From Parvibaculum sp049651025 (GTDB lineage Bacteria; Pseudomonadota; Alphaproteobacteria; Parvibaculales; Parvibaculaceae): a stretch of 46,112 nucleotides of DNA. Positions 35,900 through 43,400 of the stretch are shown here, one piece after another. The translations under genes were made by a program, and so were the position numbers. How positions within the stretch are numbered: the first letter of the stretch is position 1; each line of letters starts with the position of its first letter. Where the stretch lies: positions 1 to 46,112 of the forward strand of contig NZ_JBASBH010000033.1 of NCBI RefSeq assembly GCF_049651025.1. Direction: 5' to 3'. A model generated the notes under the pieces. It was not told the origin of the DNA. It searched no databases and saw only the letters and a list, made by a program, of their open reading frames with translations.

Positions 35900-36223
35900 G
35901 GAACGAAACTCCTGCTGCGTTCACACAGTCGGCGTGACCGAGACACGGGCTTCGGCCCATTGTGCCGACGCGTGAATCCTAACGAACCGGATGCTGGCCG
36001 GTCGATGCTTATGCATGTCGCTTGTTGCGATTTTTCATATCTGTGGCAAAAATTTTGGCACTCGGCATTGCCGATTGCTGCTTCCGCCGCGCAAGGCGCA
36101 ATGAGCCGCCAACAAACTTCAAAACGTCCCGCCCAAGCCCAGCCTTGACCGGGGGCCGGTTTTGGGTTCGTTTGTGCCCAGCATCACTAAAGTTGAGCCC
36201 GAAAAGGGCCGGCAGGGAGCCAG
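35900..36223. other. Intergenic region between usg and the AcuI-type gene
   Basis: 324 bases without a convincing gene; the frames present show no family features. It must hold divergent promoters for usg and for the four-gene operon at 36224. A GGGAG ribosome site precedes 36224. A sigma-54-like TGGCAC...TTGC pair at 36056-36071 has the wrong spacing. Confidence 0.5.
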
Positions 36224-37216
36224 ATGACCGACAAATTCCGCGCCATTCGCGTATCCAAGGCCGAGACAGGCCAGAAGACCGAGATCGTCGAGCTTGGGCT
36301 TGCCGATCTGATGGACGGCGACGTAACGGTCGCGGTCGATTTTTCGACGGTGAATTACAAGGACGGTTTGGCGCTGACCGGCGCCGCGCCCGTCGTGCGC
36401 ACCTGGCCGCTCATCCCCGGCATCGATTTTGCGGGCAAGGTCGAAACCTCCACCAACAGTGATTTCAAGCCCGGCGACCGCGTCGTGCTGAACGGTTGGG
36501 GCGTCGGCGAGACGCATAATGGCGGCTATGCCCAGAAGGCGCGCGTGAAGGGCGACTGGCTGGTGAAGCTTCCCGACAGTATTTCAAACGCTCATGCCAT
36601 GGCGATCGGCACGGCTGGCTACACGGCGATGCTCTGCGTCATGGCGCTGGAGAAAAATGGCGTGACGCCGGACAAGGGCGACATTCTCGTGACGGGCGCT
36701 GCGGGCGGCGTCGGCTCGGTCGCCATCGCGCTTCTGGCAAAGCTCGGCTATCGCGTCATTGCTTCGACGGGTCGTGCATCCGAAGCCGATTATCTCAAGG
36801 GCCTTGGTGCGGCCGAGATCATCGATCGCAATGAACTTTCCGCCCCCGGCAAGCCGCTCGGCAAGGAGCGCTGGGCTGGTGTTGTCGACGCGGTCGGCAG
36901 CAACACGCTTGCCAATGCATTGGCGATGACGCGCTACGGCGGCACGGTCGCCGCTTGCGGCCTTGCGCAAGGCATGGACCTTCCAGCCTCCGTCGCGCCT
37001 TTCATTCTGCGCGGCGTCACGCTGGCAGGCATCGACAGCGTCATGGCGCCGAAAGCCAAACGCATCGAAGCCTGGTCGCGCCTCGCAAAAGATCTCGATC
37101 TCGGCAAGCTCGACGCAATGACGTCGCGCGCGCTGCTGAAAGATGTGCCGCAACTCGGCCAGGATATTCTGGCGGGCAAGGTTCGCGGTCGCATCGTCGT
37201 CGACGTTAACGCCTGA
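36224..37216 (+). CDS. YhdH/AcuI-type NADPH-dependent medium-chain reductase
   Basis: A 330-residue zinc-independent member of the MDR superfamily of the YhdH/YhfP (AcuI) group; characterised members reduce acrylyl-CoA to propionyl-CoA. The N-terminal VNYKDGLALTG, PGIDFAG and GDRVVLNGWGVGETHNGGYAQ are diagnostic, and the cofactor loop is GAAGGVGSVAIALLAKLG. No zinc-ligand Cys cluster is present. The start at 36224 has GGGAG upstream. The next gene follows after 25 bases, and the whole run of four genes to 41341 is on one strand with short gaps, so it is probably the first gene of that operon. The natural enoyl-CoA or enone substrate is unknown. Confidence 0.88.
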   Translation: MTDKFRAIRVSKAETGQKTEIVELGLADLMDGDVTVAVDFSTVNYKDGLALTGAAPVVRTWPLIPGIDFAGKVETSTNSDFKPGDRVVLNGWGVGETHNGGYAQKARVKGDWLVKLPDSISNAHAMAIGTAGYTAMLCVMALEKNGVTPDKGDILVTGAAGGVGSVAIALLAKLGYRVIASTGRASEADYLKGLGAAEIIDRNELSAPGKPLGKERWAGVVDAVGSNTLANALAMTRYGGTVAACGLAQGMDLPASVAPFILRGVTLAGIDSVMAPKAKRIEAWSRLAKDLDLGKLDAMTSRALLKDVPQLGQDILAGKVRGRIVVDVNA

Positions 37217-37241
37217 GATCGCCTCGGGGGAGGATCTGAAT

Positions 37242-39092
37242 TTGGATATGCTGAAGCCGCCTTATCGCAAGGCGAACTACGTTGAGCGAAAGCTTGAAAT
37301 AGAACATCGCGCCGACGGTTCGATCCTGATGCGCAATCCTCATCCCCTGCATGATGTGCCGGAAAACCTCGTCGCGCCGCTCCGTAAATGGAGCGACGAG
37401 GCGCCGGATCGCGTATGGCTTGCCATGCGCAAGCCGACGCAGAACGGCGTACTCGGCGATTGGGACCGCATCACCTATGCGCAAGCCGTTCAGCGCACCG
37501 ATGCGATTGCGCAGGCGCTTCTCGACCGCCGCATGAACCAGTCGACACCCCTGATGATCCTGTCGGGAAATTCCATCGAGCACGCGCTGATGACTTACGG
37601 CGCAATCCTCGCTGGCGTGCCGGTGGTTCCCGTCTCGCCGTCCTATAGCACGATGAGTTCCGATTTCGACAAGCTGAAATATGTCGTCGGTCTCATCGAG
37701 CCGAAGATGATTTTCATGCAGGGTGCAGCGCCTTTCACGCGCGCCCTTGCCGCGCTCGACCTTGACGGCATCGAGCTTGTCACCGTCGACAATTCGGTTG
37801 GAACGCCTTACGCCGATCTCGTGGCGACGACGCCAACAGGCGCCGTTGAAAAAAGCTATGCCGCGCTCGATCACGAACAGGTCGCGAAATATCTCTTCAC
37901 CTCCGGCTCCACCGGCATGCCCAAGGCCGTCATCATGACGACGGGCATGATGTGCGTGAATTCGGTGATGCCTAAAAGCGTGACGCTGGCGGAGGAAGGC
38001 GATGAGCCGCCCGTGCTGTTGAACTGGCTTCCCTGGAACCATTGCTTCGGCGGAAACGCGATCCTCAACAACACGACGACCGCAGGTGGCACGCTTTACA
38101 TCGACGGCGGCCGTCCTGTTGCCGGTGCATTCGCCGAAACGGTGCAGAACCTGCGCGAAATCGCGCCGACCGCTTATTCAAGCGTGCCGTCGGCATATAC
38201 GATGCTGGTCGAGGAGCTTGAGAAGGACGACGCGCTTGCGACGAATTTCTTCTCGCGATTGAAGACGCTCGCCTATGGCGGCGCGGCCATGAGCCAGGAT
38301 CTCTACGACCGCATTCAGGAGGTCGCGATCCGCATCACCGGCGAGCGCATTGTTTTCGGTTCAGGCTATGGCGCCACCGAAACCGCGCCTACCATCATGA
38401 ACGTCCATTGGGAAACCGAGCGCATGGGTCTGATCGGCCTGCCGCTTCCCGGCATCGAGATCAAGCTCGCGCCGGTCGGCCTGAAAATGGAAGTGCGCGT
38501 ACGTGGTCGTTGCATCACGCCGGGCTATTACAAGAATCCGGAAAAGACGCGCGATGCCTATGACGAGGAAGGCTTCTATCGCCTCGGCGACGGCGCGCGT
38601 TTCGTTGATCCTGAAAACCCGGTCGAAGGTCTTGTCTTTGACGGCCGCGTTGCCGAAGATTTCAAGCTCTCGACGGGTACATGGGTGAGTGCCGGCAAGC
38701 TCCGCGTCGATGCGCTGAATTCCTCCAGCGGCATTTTGCACGACGCGCTCATCGCCGGGCTCGATCGTTCCTATATCGCGCTTCTCGGTTTTCCGAACCT
38801 TCCAACCTGCCGCATGATCGCAGGCGATCAGAGCCTTGCTCTTGAGGATCTGGTGCGCCATCCCGCCGTGCTGGAGCGTCTGGCTGAAGGCTTGCGCGCG
38901 CATAACAAGGCCAATCCCGGATCGAGCACGCGCATCGAGCGCGCATTGCTCATGGTCGAGCCGCCAAGCGTCGATGCGGGCGAACTGACCGACAAGGGAT
39001 ATATCAATCAATCCGTCGCACTCGGACGACGCGCGGATCTCGTCAACAAGCTCTATGCTGACCCGCCGGGCAACGACGTCGTCGTCGCCTGA
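37242..39092 (+). CDS. Acyl-CoA ligase, feruloyl-CoA synthase-like
   Basis: An adenylate-forming enzyme (ANL family) of 616 residues that resembles bacterial feruloyl-CoA synthases throughout: RKWSDEAPDRVWLAMR, LMILSGNSIEHALM, VPVSPSYS, the P-loop LFTSGSTGMPKAVI, LLNWLPWNHCFGGN, SGYGATETAP, VRGRCITPGYYKNPEKTRDAYDEEGFYRLGDGARFVDP and DGRVAEDFKLSTGTWVSAGKLR. It would activate a carboxylic acid to an acyl-CoA via an acyl-adenylate; ferulate or a related aryl-propenoate is the analogy, but the real substrate may differ. The TTG at 37242 is preferred because GGGGGAGG lies eight bases upstream, while the ATG at 37248 is 14 bases away. It lies between the AcuI-type reductase and a LysE exporter. Confidence 0.88.
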   Translation: MDMLKPPYRKANYVERKLEIEHRADGSILMRNPHPLHDVPENLVAPLRKWSDEAPDRVWLAMRKPTQNGVLGDWDRITYAQAVQRTDAIAQALLDRRMNQSTPLMILSGNSIEHALMTYGAILAGVPVVPVSPSYSTMSSDFDKLKYVVGLIEPKMIFMQGAAPFTRALAALDLDGIELVTVDNSVGTPYADLVATTPTGAVEKSYAALDHEQVAKYLFTSGSTGMPKAVIMTTGMMCVNSVMPKSVTLAEEGDEPPVLLNWLPWNHCFGGNAILNNTTTAGGTLYIDGGRPVAGAFAETVQNLREIAPTAYSSVPSAYTMLVEELEKDDALATNFFSRLKTLAYGGAAMSQDLYDRIQEVAIRITGERIVFGSGYGATETAPTIMNVHWETERMGLIGLPLPGIEIKLAPVGLKMEVRVRGRCITPGYYKNPEKTRDAYDEEGFYRLGDGARFVDPENPVEGLVFDGRVAEDFKLSTGTWVSAGKLRVDALNSSSGILHDALIAGLDRSYIALLGFPNLPTCRMIAGDQSLALEDLVRHPAVLERLAEGLRAHNKANPGSSTRIERALLMVEPPSVDAGELTDKGYINQSVALGRRADLVNKLYADPPGNDVVVA

Positions 39093-39109
39093 CCTGCGGA
39101 AAAGGGCAC

Positions 39110-39751
39110 ATGCTGGATTTTGGTCTTGTAGCGAGTGGAATGGCCGTCGGGCTTGCTGTTGCAGCCCCGATCGGGCCGGTCAACCTTGTCGTCATACGGC
39201 GCACCTTGCGCTTTGGTTCGCTGAACGGTCTCGTCTCCGGCGCAGGCGCGGCGCTGGGCGATGGCGTCTTCGCCGCCATGGCGGCTTTCAGCCTCACGGC
39301 AGCGATTGATTTTTTTCTGAAGTATGAATTGGTCCTTCAGCTTGTCGGCGGCATTTTTCTTGTCATCCTCGGCCTTCGCACGCTGATGACCCATCCGCAT
39401 CTGAACGATCGCGAAGCGGAAAAAATCTCCGGCGTCGCCGCGCGTGTTTTCATCGCGACATTTGCGCTCACCGTCACCAATCCTGCGACCATGCTCGGCT
39501 TCATCGCGATCTTTGGCGGCATAGCGAGCTTGAGTTCGGCTGGTCACGGCTATGGCCATGCGGTGACGCTGGTTCTCGCCGTAATTGCGGGCTCGATGCT
39601 CTGGTGGCTCGGCCTTTCGCAATTCGTCAGCCTTTTCCGTCAGCGCATGAACGACCGCCTGCTCGAAATCGTCAATCGCGTCTCGGGCATACTCATCGCG
39701 GTATTTGGCGTTCTGGTCCTTGCGCGTGTGGTCTACAAGTTTTTCAGCTAA
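39110..39751 (+). CDS. LysE/RhtB-family exporter
   Basis: An inner-membrane exporter of 213 residues with about six transmembrane segments. The N-terminal AVGLAVAAPIGPVNLVVIRRTL is the family signature (GPxN-type), and the later VTNPATMLGFIAIF is the second conserved block. Members export amino acids or related small molecules; the substrate here is unknown, and the position in a CoA-ligase operon suggests a pathway intermediate. It begins 17 bases after the ligase stop with GGAAAAGGG upstream, and 36 bases separate it from the ThDP enzyme gene. Confidence 0.9.
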   Translation: MLDFGLVASGMAVGLAVAAPIGPVNLVVIRRTLRFGSLNGLVSGAGAALGDGVFAAMAAFSLTAAIDFFLKYELVLQLVGGIFLVILGLRTLMTHPHLNDREAEKISGVAARVFIATFALTVTNPATMLGFIAIFGGIASLSSAGHGYGHAVTLVLAVIAGSMLWWLGLSQFVSLFRQRMNDRLLEIVNRVSGILIAVFGVLVLARVVYKFFS

Positions 39752-39787
39752 TCTGAACAACAACAAAAATCGAAACGGGAGGCAGCA

Positions 39788-41341
39788 ATGTCGAAAATGA
39801 ATGGTGCGGAAAGCCTGGTGCGCACGCTGGTTGCGTCCAGCGTTGACGTCTGTTTCACCAATCCCGGCACATCGGAAATGCATTTCGTCGCCGCCCTCGA
39901 CAAGGTCGAAGGCATGCGCGCGATCCTTGGCCTCTTTGAAGGCGCAGTGACCGGCATGGCCGATGGCTATGGCCGCATGGCGGAAAAGCCTGCCTGTACG
40001 CTTCTGCATCTCGGGCCGGGCCTCGCCAATGGTCTCGCCAATCTCCACAATGCGCGCCGCGCCCAGACGCCGCTCGTCAACATTGTCGGCGATCACGCGA
40101 CCTATCACGCGCAATATGATGCGCCGCTTGCGTCCGACATTCAGGGCTTCGCGCGCCCCGTATCCGGCTGGGTGCATTCAAGCCCAAGCTCGCTGACCGT
40201 TGCAGCCGACGGCGCGCGCGCCGTGCAGGCCGCGCGCTCGGCCCCCGGCCAGATTGCGACACTCATTCTTCCCGCTGATACAGCCTGGCATGACGCCGAT
40301 GGTCCCGCGCCTGCGCTGCCCGTTGCAGCACCCGCACCCGTTGCGCAATCGGCGATCGACATCGTCGCGAAGGCGCTTAAATCAGGCAAGAAAACTGCGA
40401 TCATTCTGCGCGGCGCGGCGCTGAAAAAGCGCGGCCTCACAGCGGCGGGCCGCATCGCCGCCAAAACCGGCGCGCGCATTCTCTGCGACACCTTCGCGCC
40501 TCGTCTTGAGCGCGGCGCTGGCATCGTCGCCGTCGAGCGCATCCCTTATTTCGCCGAGCAGATCGTCGACACCTTCAAGGATGTCGAGGAGCTGATCCTT
40601 GTCGGCACGAAGCCGCCTGTCTCCTTCTTCGCCTATCCCGGCAAGGCGAGCTGGTGCACGCCCGAGACCGCCGCGATCCATTATCTCGCGCAGGAGCATG
40701 AAGACGGCGTCGCCGCGCTTGAAGCAGTGGCCGATGCGCTCGGCGCGCCCAAAGAGCCGGCCCATGTTGCGCCGCTGCAAAAGCCCGCGCTGCCCAAGGG
40801 CAAGCTCGATCAGTTTTCCGCCGGTCAAATCATTGCGCATTATCTGCCTGAAGGCGCGATCATCTCCGACGAAGCAGCGACTTCCGGTCTTGGTTCGCAG
40901 ATCGCGACCGCGACTGCCAATCCGCACGATCATCTTTCGCTCACCGGCGGCGCGATCGGGCAGGGGCTTCCGCTTGCGACAGGCGCAGCCGTTGCCTGTC
41001 CCGACCGCAAGGTCGTCTGCCTCCATGGCGATGGCGGTGCGATGTACACGTTGCAGGCGCTCTGGACGCAGGCGCGCGAAAAGCTCGACGTGGTCAACGT
41101 CATCTTCGCAAACCAGTCCTATGCGATCCTGAATATCGAGCTGATGCGTGTCGGTGCGGAAAATCCGGGACCGAAGGCGCTCTCGATGCTCGATCTGCAC
41201 AACCCGTCCTTGAACTGGGTTCATCTTGCAAATGGCATGGGCGTCGAGGCGATACGCGTCGAAACGGCGGAAGAATTCGCCGACGCATTTTCCTCAGCCG
41301 TAAAGGCAAAGGGCCCGCGCCTCATCGAAGTCATGCTCTGA
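39788..41341 (+). CDS. ThDP-dependent decarboxylase-like enzyme (benzoylformate decarboxylase/IlvB family)
   Basis: A 517-residue thiamine-diphosphate enzyme, usually annotated as an acetolactate synthase large subunit-like protein. The cofactor glutamate is Glu51 (GLFEGAVTGMADGYG) and the ThDP/Mg motif is GDGGAMYTLQALWTQAREKLDVVNVIFANQSY. Two features fit benzoylformate decarboxylase better than acetolactate synthase: NPGTSE near residue 25 (like NPGSNE) and TLLHLGPG with His74 (like the NLHSAAG histidine). A 2-oxo-acid decarboxylase role is therefore plausible. No regulatory small subunit is nearby. GGGAGG precedes the start, and a strong terminator follows, so it ends the four-gene operon. 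Confidence 0.85.
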   Translation: MSKMNGAESLVRTLVASSVDVCFTNPGTSEMHFVAALDKVEGMRAILGLFEGAVTGMADGYGRMAEKPACTLLHLGPGLANGLANLHNARRAQTPLVNIVGDHATYHAQYDAPLASDIQGFARPVSGWVHSSPSSLTVAADGARAVQAARSAPGQIATLILPADTAWHDADGPAPALPVAAPAPVAQSAIDIVAKALKSGKKTAIILRGAALKKRGLTAAGRIAAKTGARILCDTFAPRLERGAGIVAVERIPYFAEQIVDTFKDVEELILVGTKPPVSFFAYPGKASWCTPETAAIHYLAQEHEDGVAALEAVADALGAPKEPAHVAPLQKPALPKGKLDQFSAGQIIAHYLPEGAIISDEAATSGLGSQIATATANPHDHLSLTGGAIGQGLPLATGAAVACPDRKVVCLHGDGGAMYTLQALWTQAREKLDVVNVIFANQSYAILNIELMRVGAENPGPKALSMLDLHNPSLNWVHLANGMGVEAIRVETAEEFADAFSSAVKAKGPRLIEVML

Positions 41342-41357
41342 GGCGAGCAGAAAAGAT

Positions 41358-41399
41358 TGCGGCCAGCCGCTTGAAGCGTGCTGGCCGCAGATAGTTTTT
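41358..41399. terminator. Rho-independent terminator after the ThDP enzyme gene
   Basis: TGCGGCCAGC (41358-41367) pairs perfectly with GCTGGCCGCA (41380-41389), with CGCTT/AGCG pairing in the loop, and TTTTT at 41395-41399. It lies in a convergent gap and ends the operon. Confidence 0.88.
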
Positions 41400-41435
41400 C
41401 AGAATTGAATTTTGTCGAGCGTCGCCGCTCGAAAC

Positions 41436-41735
41436 TCAGTTCATCACGCGGTTTAGCGTGAACTCGCCCTGACGCACGCGGTCGGCAAGACCGCCTGCCA
41501 TCTCGGCAACAGCTTCCTCGCCATAGGCTTCGACCATATCGGACAGTGCAGCGAAAATCGCCGTTGTCGCGAGAATGTCAGCCGACACACCATCGCTCAG
41601 CGCTTCGTCCCAAGCATCGAGGATGTTTTGAAGCGCCATGCGGCGCTGGTCGGTCTCAGTCGGAGCCAGTGAATCGAGACCGTCTTCGTCGGTCGAATTG
41701 AACGATGCATCGCCCGGCATATCGGAATCGGCCAT
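41436..41735 (-). CDS. Small acidic protein of unknown function
   Basis: A 99-residue acidic soluble protein with a disordered Asp/Ser-rich N-terminus and a helical core (RRMALQNILDAWDEALSDGVSADILATTAIFAALSDMVEAYGEEAVAEMAGGLADRVRQGEFTL). No family function is known to me. The ATG at 41735 has GAGG at better spacing than the ATG three bases upstream. It is convergent with the ThDP operon and 172 bases separate its start from the next minus-strand gene. Confidence 0.7.
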   Translation of the reverse strand: MADSDMPGDASFNSTDEDGLDSLAPTETDQRRMALQNILDAWDEALSDGVSADILATTAIFAALSDMVEAYGEEAVAEMAGGLADRVRQGEFTLNRVMN

Positions 41736-41910
41736 CATGCCCTCTGCTTTGCCTCAAAAAGAGGCATCCGAAGGCGCAAACATGCGAGGAACAATCCCGC
41801 AGGCTAAACGCCCAAACTCACCCACCCTCTGCTCTTGTAGCACAACCGGCGGGAAAGTCGTCCTTTTCGTATAGGAGGGGTTAACGCGGCGACATTCTGG
41901 ATGAGCAACG

Positions 41911-42330
41911 TCAAAAGAGCGCGGCGGCACTTTTATTTGTGCCCGAAAGCGCGGCGGCCAGCCTGTGCGCCTCGTCGAAAAGCGAATTGGCCCTTGCGGC
42001 TGCGTCACTGGAGCAAGCCGGATATGCGTCGCGTGTGCCGTAATAGGCATCATTAAAGCGTGAAATCAAAAGCTGGCGCCGCTCTGCATCGACATTCGCG
42101 GCATTCAGCATATCGATCATTTTGTTTCGCCATAACGGACCTTCATTCGCGCCGCACACCTCGCGCAAATGGTGAACCGAGCCCAGAATTTCCGCGAGCC
42201 GTATAAGCCCGTTCGTCATCTCGTCGGCACGCGTTGGGGCAGGGGCGAGCGTGAGCGCAAGCAGCAGCGCCGTGCCTGCAAGCACAGGCGTCCTGAATCC
42301 GGACAATTTGCGTGTCATTCCGCGCCGCAT
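41911..42330 (-). CDS. Exported TIGR02301-type protein
   Basis: A 139-residue protein with an N-terminal signal peptide (FRTPVLAGTALLLALTLAPAPTRA), so probably periplasmic. The rest, EILGSVHHLREVCGANEGPLWRNKMIDML then RFNDAYYGTRDAYPACSSDAAARA, matches my recollection of the TIGR02301 family of alphaproteobacterial secreted proteins, whose function is unknown; the two Cys could form a disulfide. The ATG at 42330 has GGAG three to four bases upstream. It is divergent from the MntA/HepT pair. Confidence 0.75.
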   Translation of the reverse strand: MRRGMTRKLSGFRTPVLAGTALLLALTLAPAPTRADEMTNGLIRLAEILGSVHHLREVCGANEGPLWRNKMIDMLNAANVDAERRQLLISRFNDAYYGTRDAYPACSSDAAARANSLFDEAHRLAAALSGTNKSAAALF

Positions 42331-42427
42331 GATCTCCGTCCCGCCAGCAAATGCCGGTCGCAAGGGGTTCATTGCAGGAGCCGCGCCGTATCGGACCGCA
42401 TCAGCCAGGGGTCGCTTTTCTAGAATG

Positions 42428-42462
42428 TATAATATTTGACATTCAGTAAGATATTTGACATT
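42428..42462 (+). promoter_or_regulatory. Promoter/operator region of the MntA-HepT pair with 12-bp direct repeats
   Basis: TATAAT at 42428-42433 is a perfect -10 hexamer, with no clear -35. It overlaps the first of two identical repeats, ATATTTGACATT at 42432-42443 and 42451-42462, 19 bases apart. Binding of the encoded HTH domain there would block the promoter. AT content is far above the surroundings. Confidence 0.5.
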
Positions 42463-42470
42463 TTAGACTT

Positions 42471-42965
42471 ATGGAAACGACGCTTACACCCGCCGCCTGC
42501 CGCGTCGCTCGCGCCGAACAGCGTCTGAGCCAGCAGGCGCTCGCCGCTCGCGCCGGTATTTCCCGTGCCACGCTCATCAATTTCGAAGCAGGAAAGGGCA
42601 GGCCCCTCAAGGCCAGCATCGCCGCCATCAGTCAGGCCTTGCACAGAGGAGAGAAGTGCGGTTCGCCAAGCCGCCTCGCTAGCGTTCTTCGACGCATTCA
42701 GGCGTTTGAGCCCAGCCTTAGAAAGAATGGCGTCGAACACTTGGCGATTTTCGGTTCGGTTGCGCGCATGGAAGACGGGCCGGATAGCGATCTCGACGTC
42801 GTGGTGGAAATCGAGCTAGGCCGGAGCTTCGACATTTTTGATCTTGCTGGTATCGCGGGCGATCTCGGACGTTTGCTTGGTCTTCACGTCGATGTCGTGG
42901 AGCGCAAAAGTTTGAAGCCGGAGATGCGGAACGAAGTCGAAAGGGATCAGATCCATGCCTTCTAA
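42471..42965 (+). CDS. mntA: MntA-type nucleotidyltransferase antitoxin with an N-terminal HTH domain
   Basis: A two-domain fusion of 164 residues. Residues about 8-62 are an XRE-type helix-turn-helix (RLSQQALAARAGISRATLINFEAGKGRPL). The second half is a minimal nucleotidyltransferase with GSVAR at 95-99, SDLD at 106-109 and Asp141, the metal-binding triad. In HepT-MntA systems the MntA enzyme adds AMP to a tyrosine of the HEPN toxin and silences it. The HTH domain, absent from the classical short MntA, likely represses its own promoter at the direct repeats just upstream. The gene overlaps hepT by 11 bases. No Shine-Dalgarno precedes the ATG at 42471, so the message may be nearly leaderless. 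It is probably mobile. Confidence 0.88.
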   Translation: METTLTPAACRVARAEQRLSQQALAARAGISRATLINFEAGKGRPLKASIAAISQALHRGEKCGSPSRLASVLRRIQAFEPSLRKNGVEHLAIFGSVARMEDGPDSDLDVVVEIELGRSFDIFDLAGIAGDLGRLLGLHVDVVERKSLKPEMRNEVERDQIHAF

Positions 42966-43293
42966 AACGCCCGAAAAGCGGCTCGGGGATATTCTCGAAC
43001 AGATAGCGCGGATCGAATCCCATATCGTGGATATGAACTACGATACCTTTGTTGACGACCAGAAGACTTTAGACGCTGTTGAGCGCTGCCTGGAGCGAAT
43101 ATGCGAGGCCGCCCGAAAAGTGGGAGACAGGTACGACGAAAAATACCCTGATGTTCAATTCAACAAGCTGAGGGATTTTGGTTCGATGCTGCGTCACGAC
43201 TATGACGTCATCATCTCGGACCGCATCTGGGAAGCGGCGACGGAACGTCTTCCAATATTGAAAGCCGCCGTCCGCGCCGAACTCGATCTCTGA
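42955..43293 (+). CDS. hepT: HepT-like HEPN toxin (DUF86)
   Basis: A 112-residue all-helical HEPN protein, the predicted RNase toxin of the pair. The active segment is KLRDFGSMLRHDYDVI, with Arg73, Arg80, His81 and the AMPylation-candidate Tyr83. Classical HepT has RX4-6H followed by xY; here the spacing from Arg73 is seven residues, as in a DUF86 subgroup I recall with a GNxLRHxY-type motif, so it is probably active. It starts within the mntA end (11-base overlap), so translation is coupled. A nested hairpin follows in the convergent gap. Confidence 0.88.
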   Translation: MPSKTPEKRLGDILEQIARIESHIVDMNYDTFVDDQKTLDAVERCLERICEAARKVGDRYDEKYPDVQFNKLRDFGSMLRHDYDVIISDRIWEAATERLPILKAAVRAELDL

Positions 43294-43320
43294 TCTCTTC
43301 CGCCATCCCCAGATAGCAAA

Positions 43321-43374
43321 ACAGCACCCCGACAATCCGGCCCCTGAGAACGGGCCGTTCGTCGATGGTGCTGT
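43321..43374. other. Nested hairpin between hepT and the SDR gene
   Basis: Three stacked stems: ACAGCACC/GGTGCTGT (43321-43328, 43367-43374), CGAC/GTCG, and CGGCCC/GGGCCG around a CTGAGAAC loop. No T tract follows. It could be a terminator for the convergent genes, or a palindromic element. Confidence 0.4.
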
Positions 43375-43400
43375 CTGCAAACTGGATCAGCGATCAGGCG

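Noticed and set aside
36056..36071. Sigma-54-like promoter TGGCAC...TTGC
   Set aside because: Six bases lie between the two elements; the -24/-12 class requires five.
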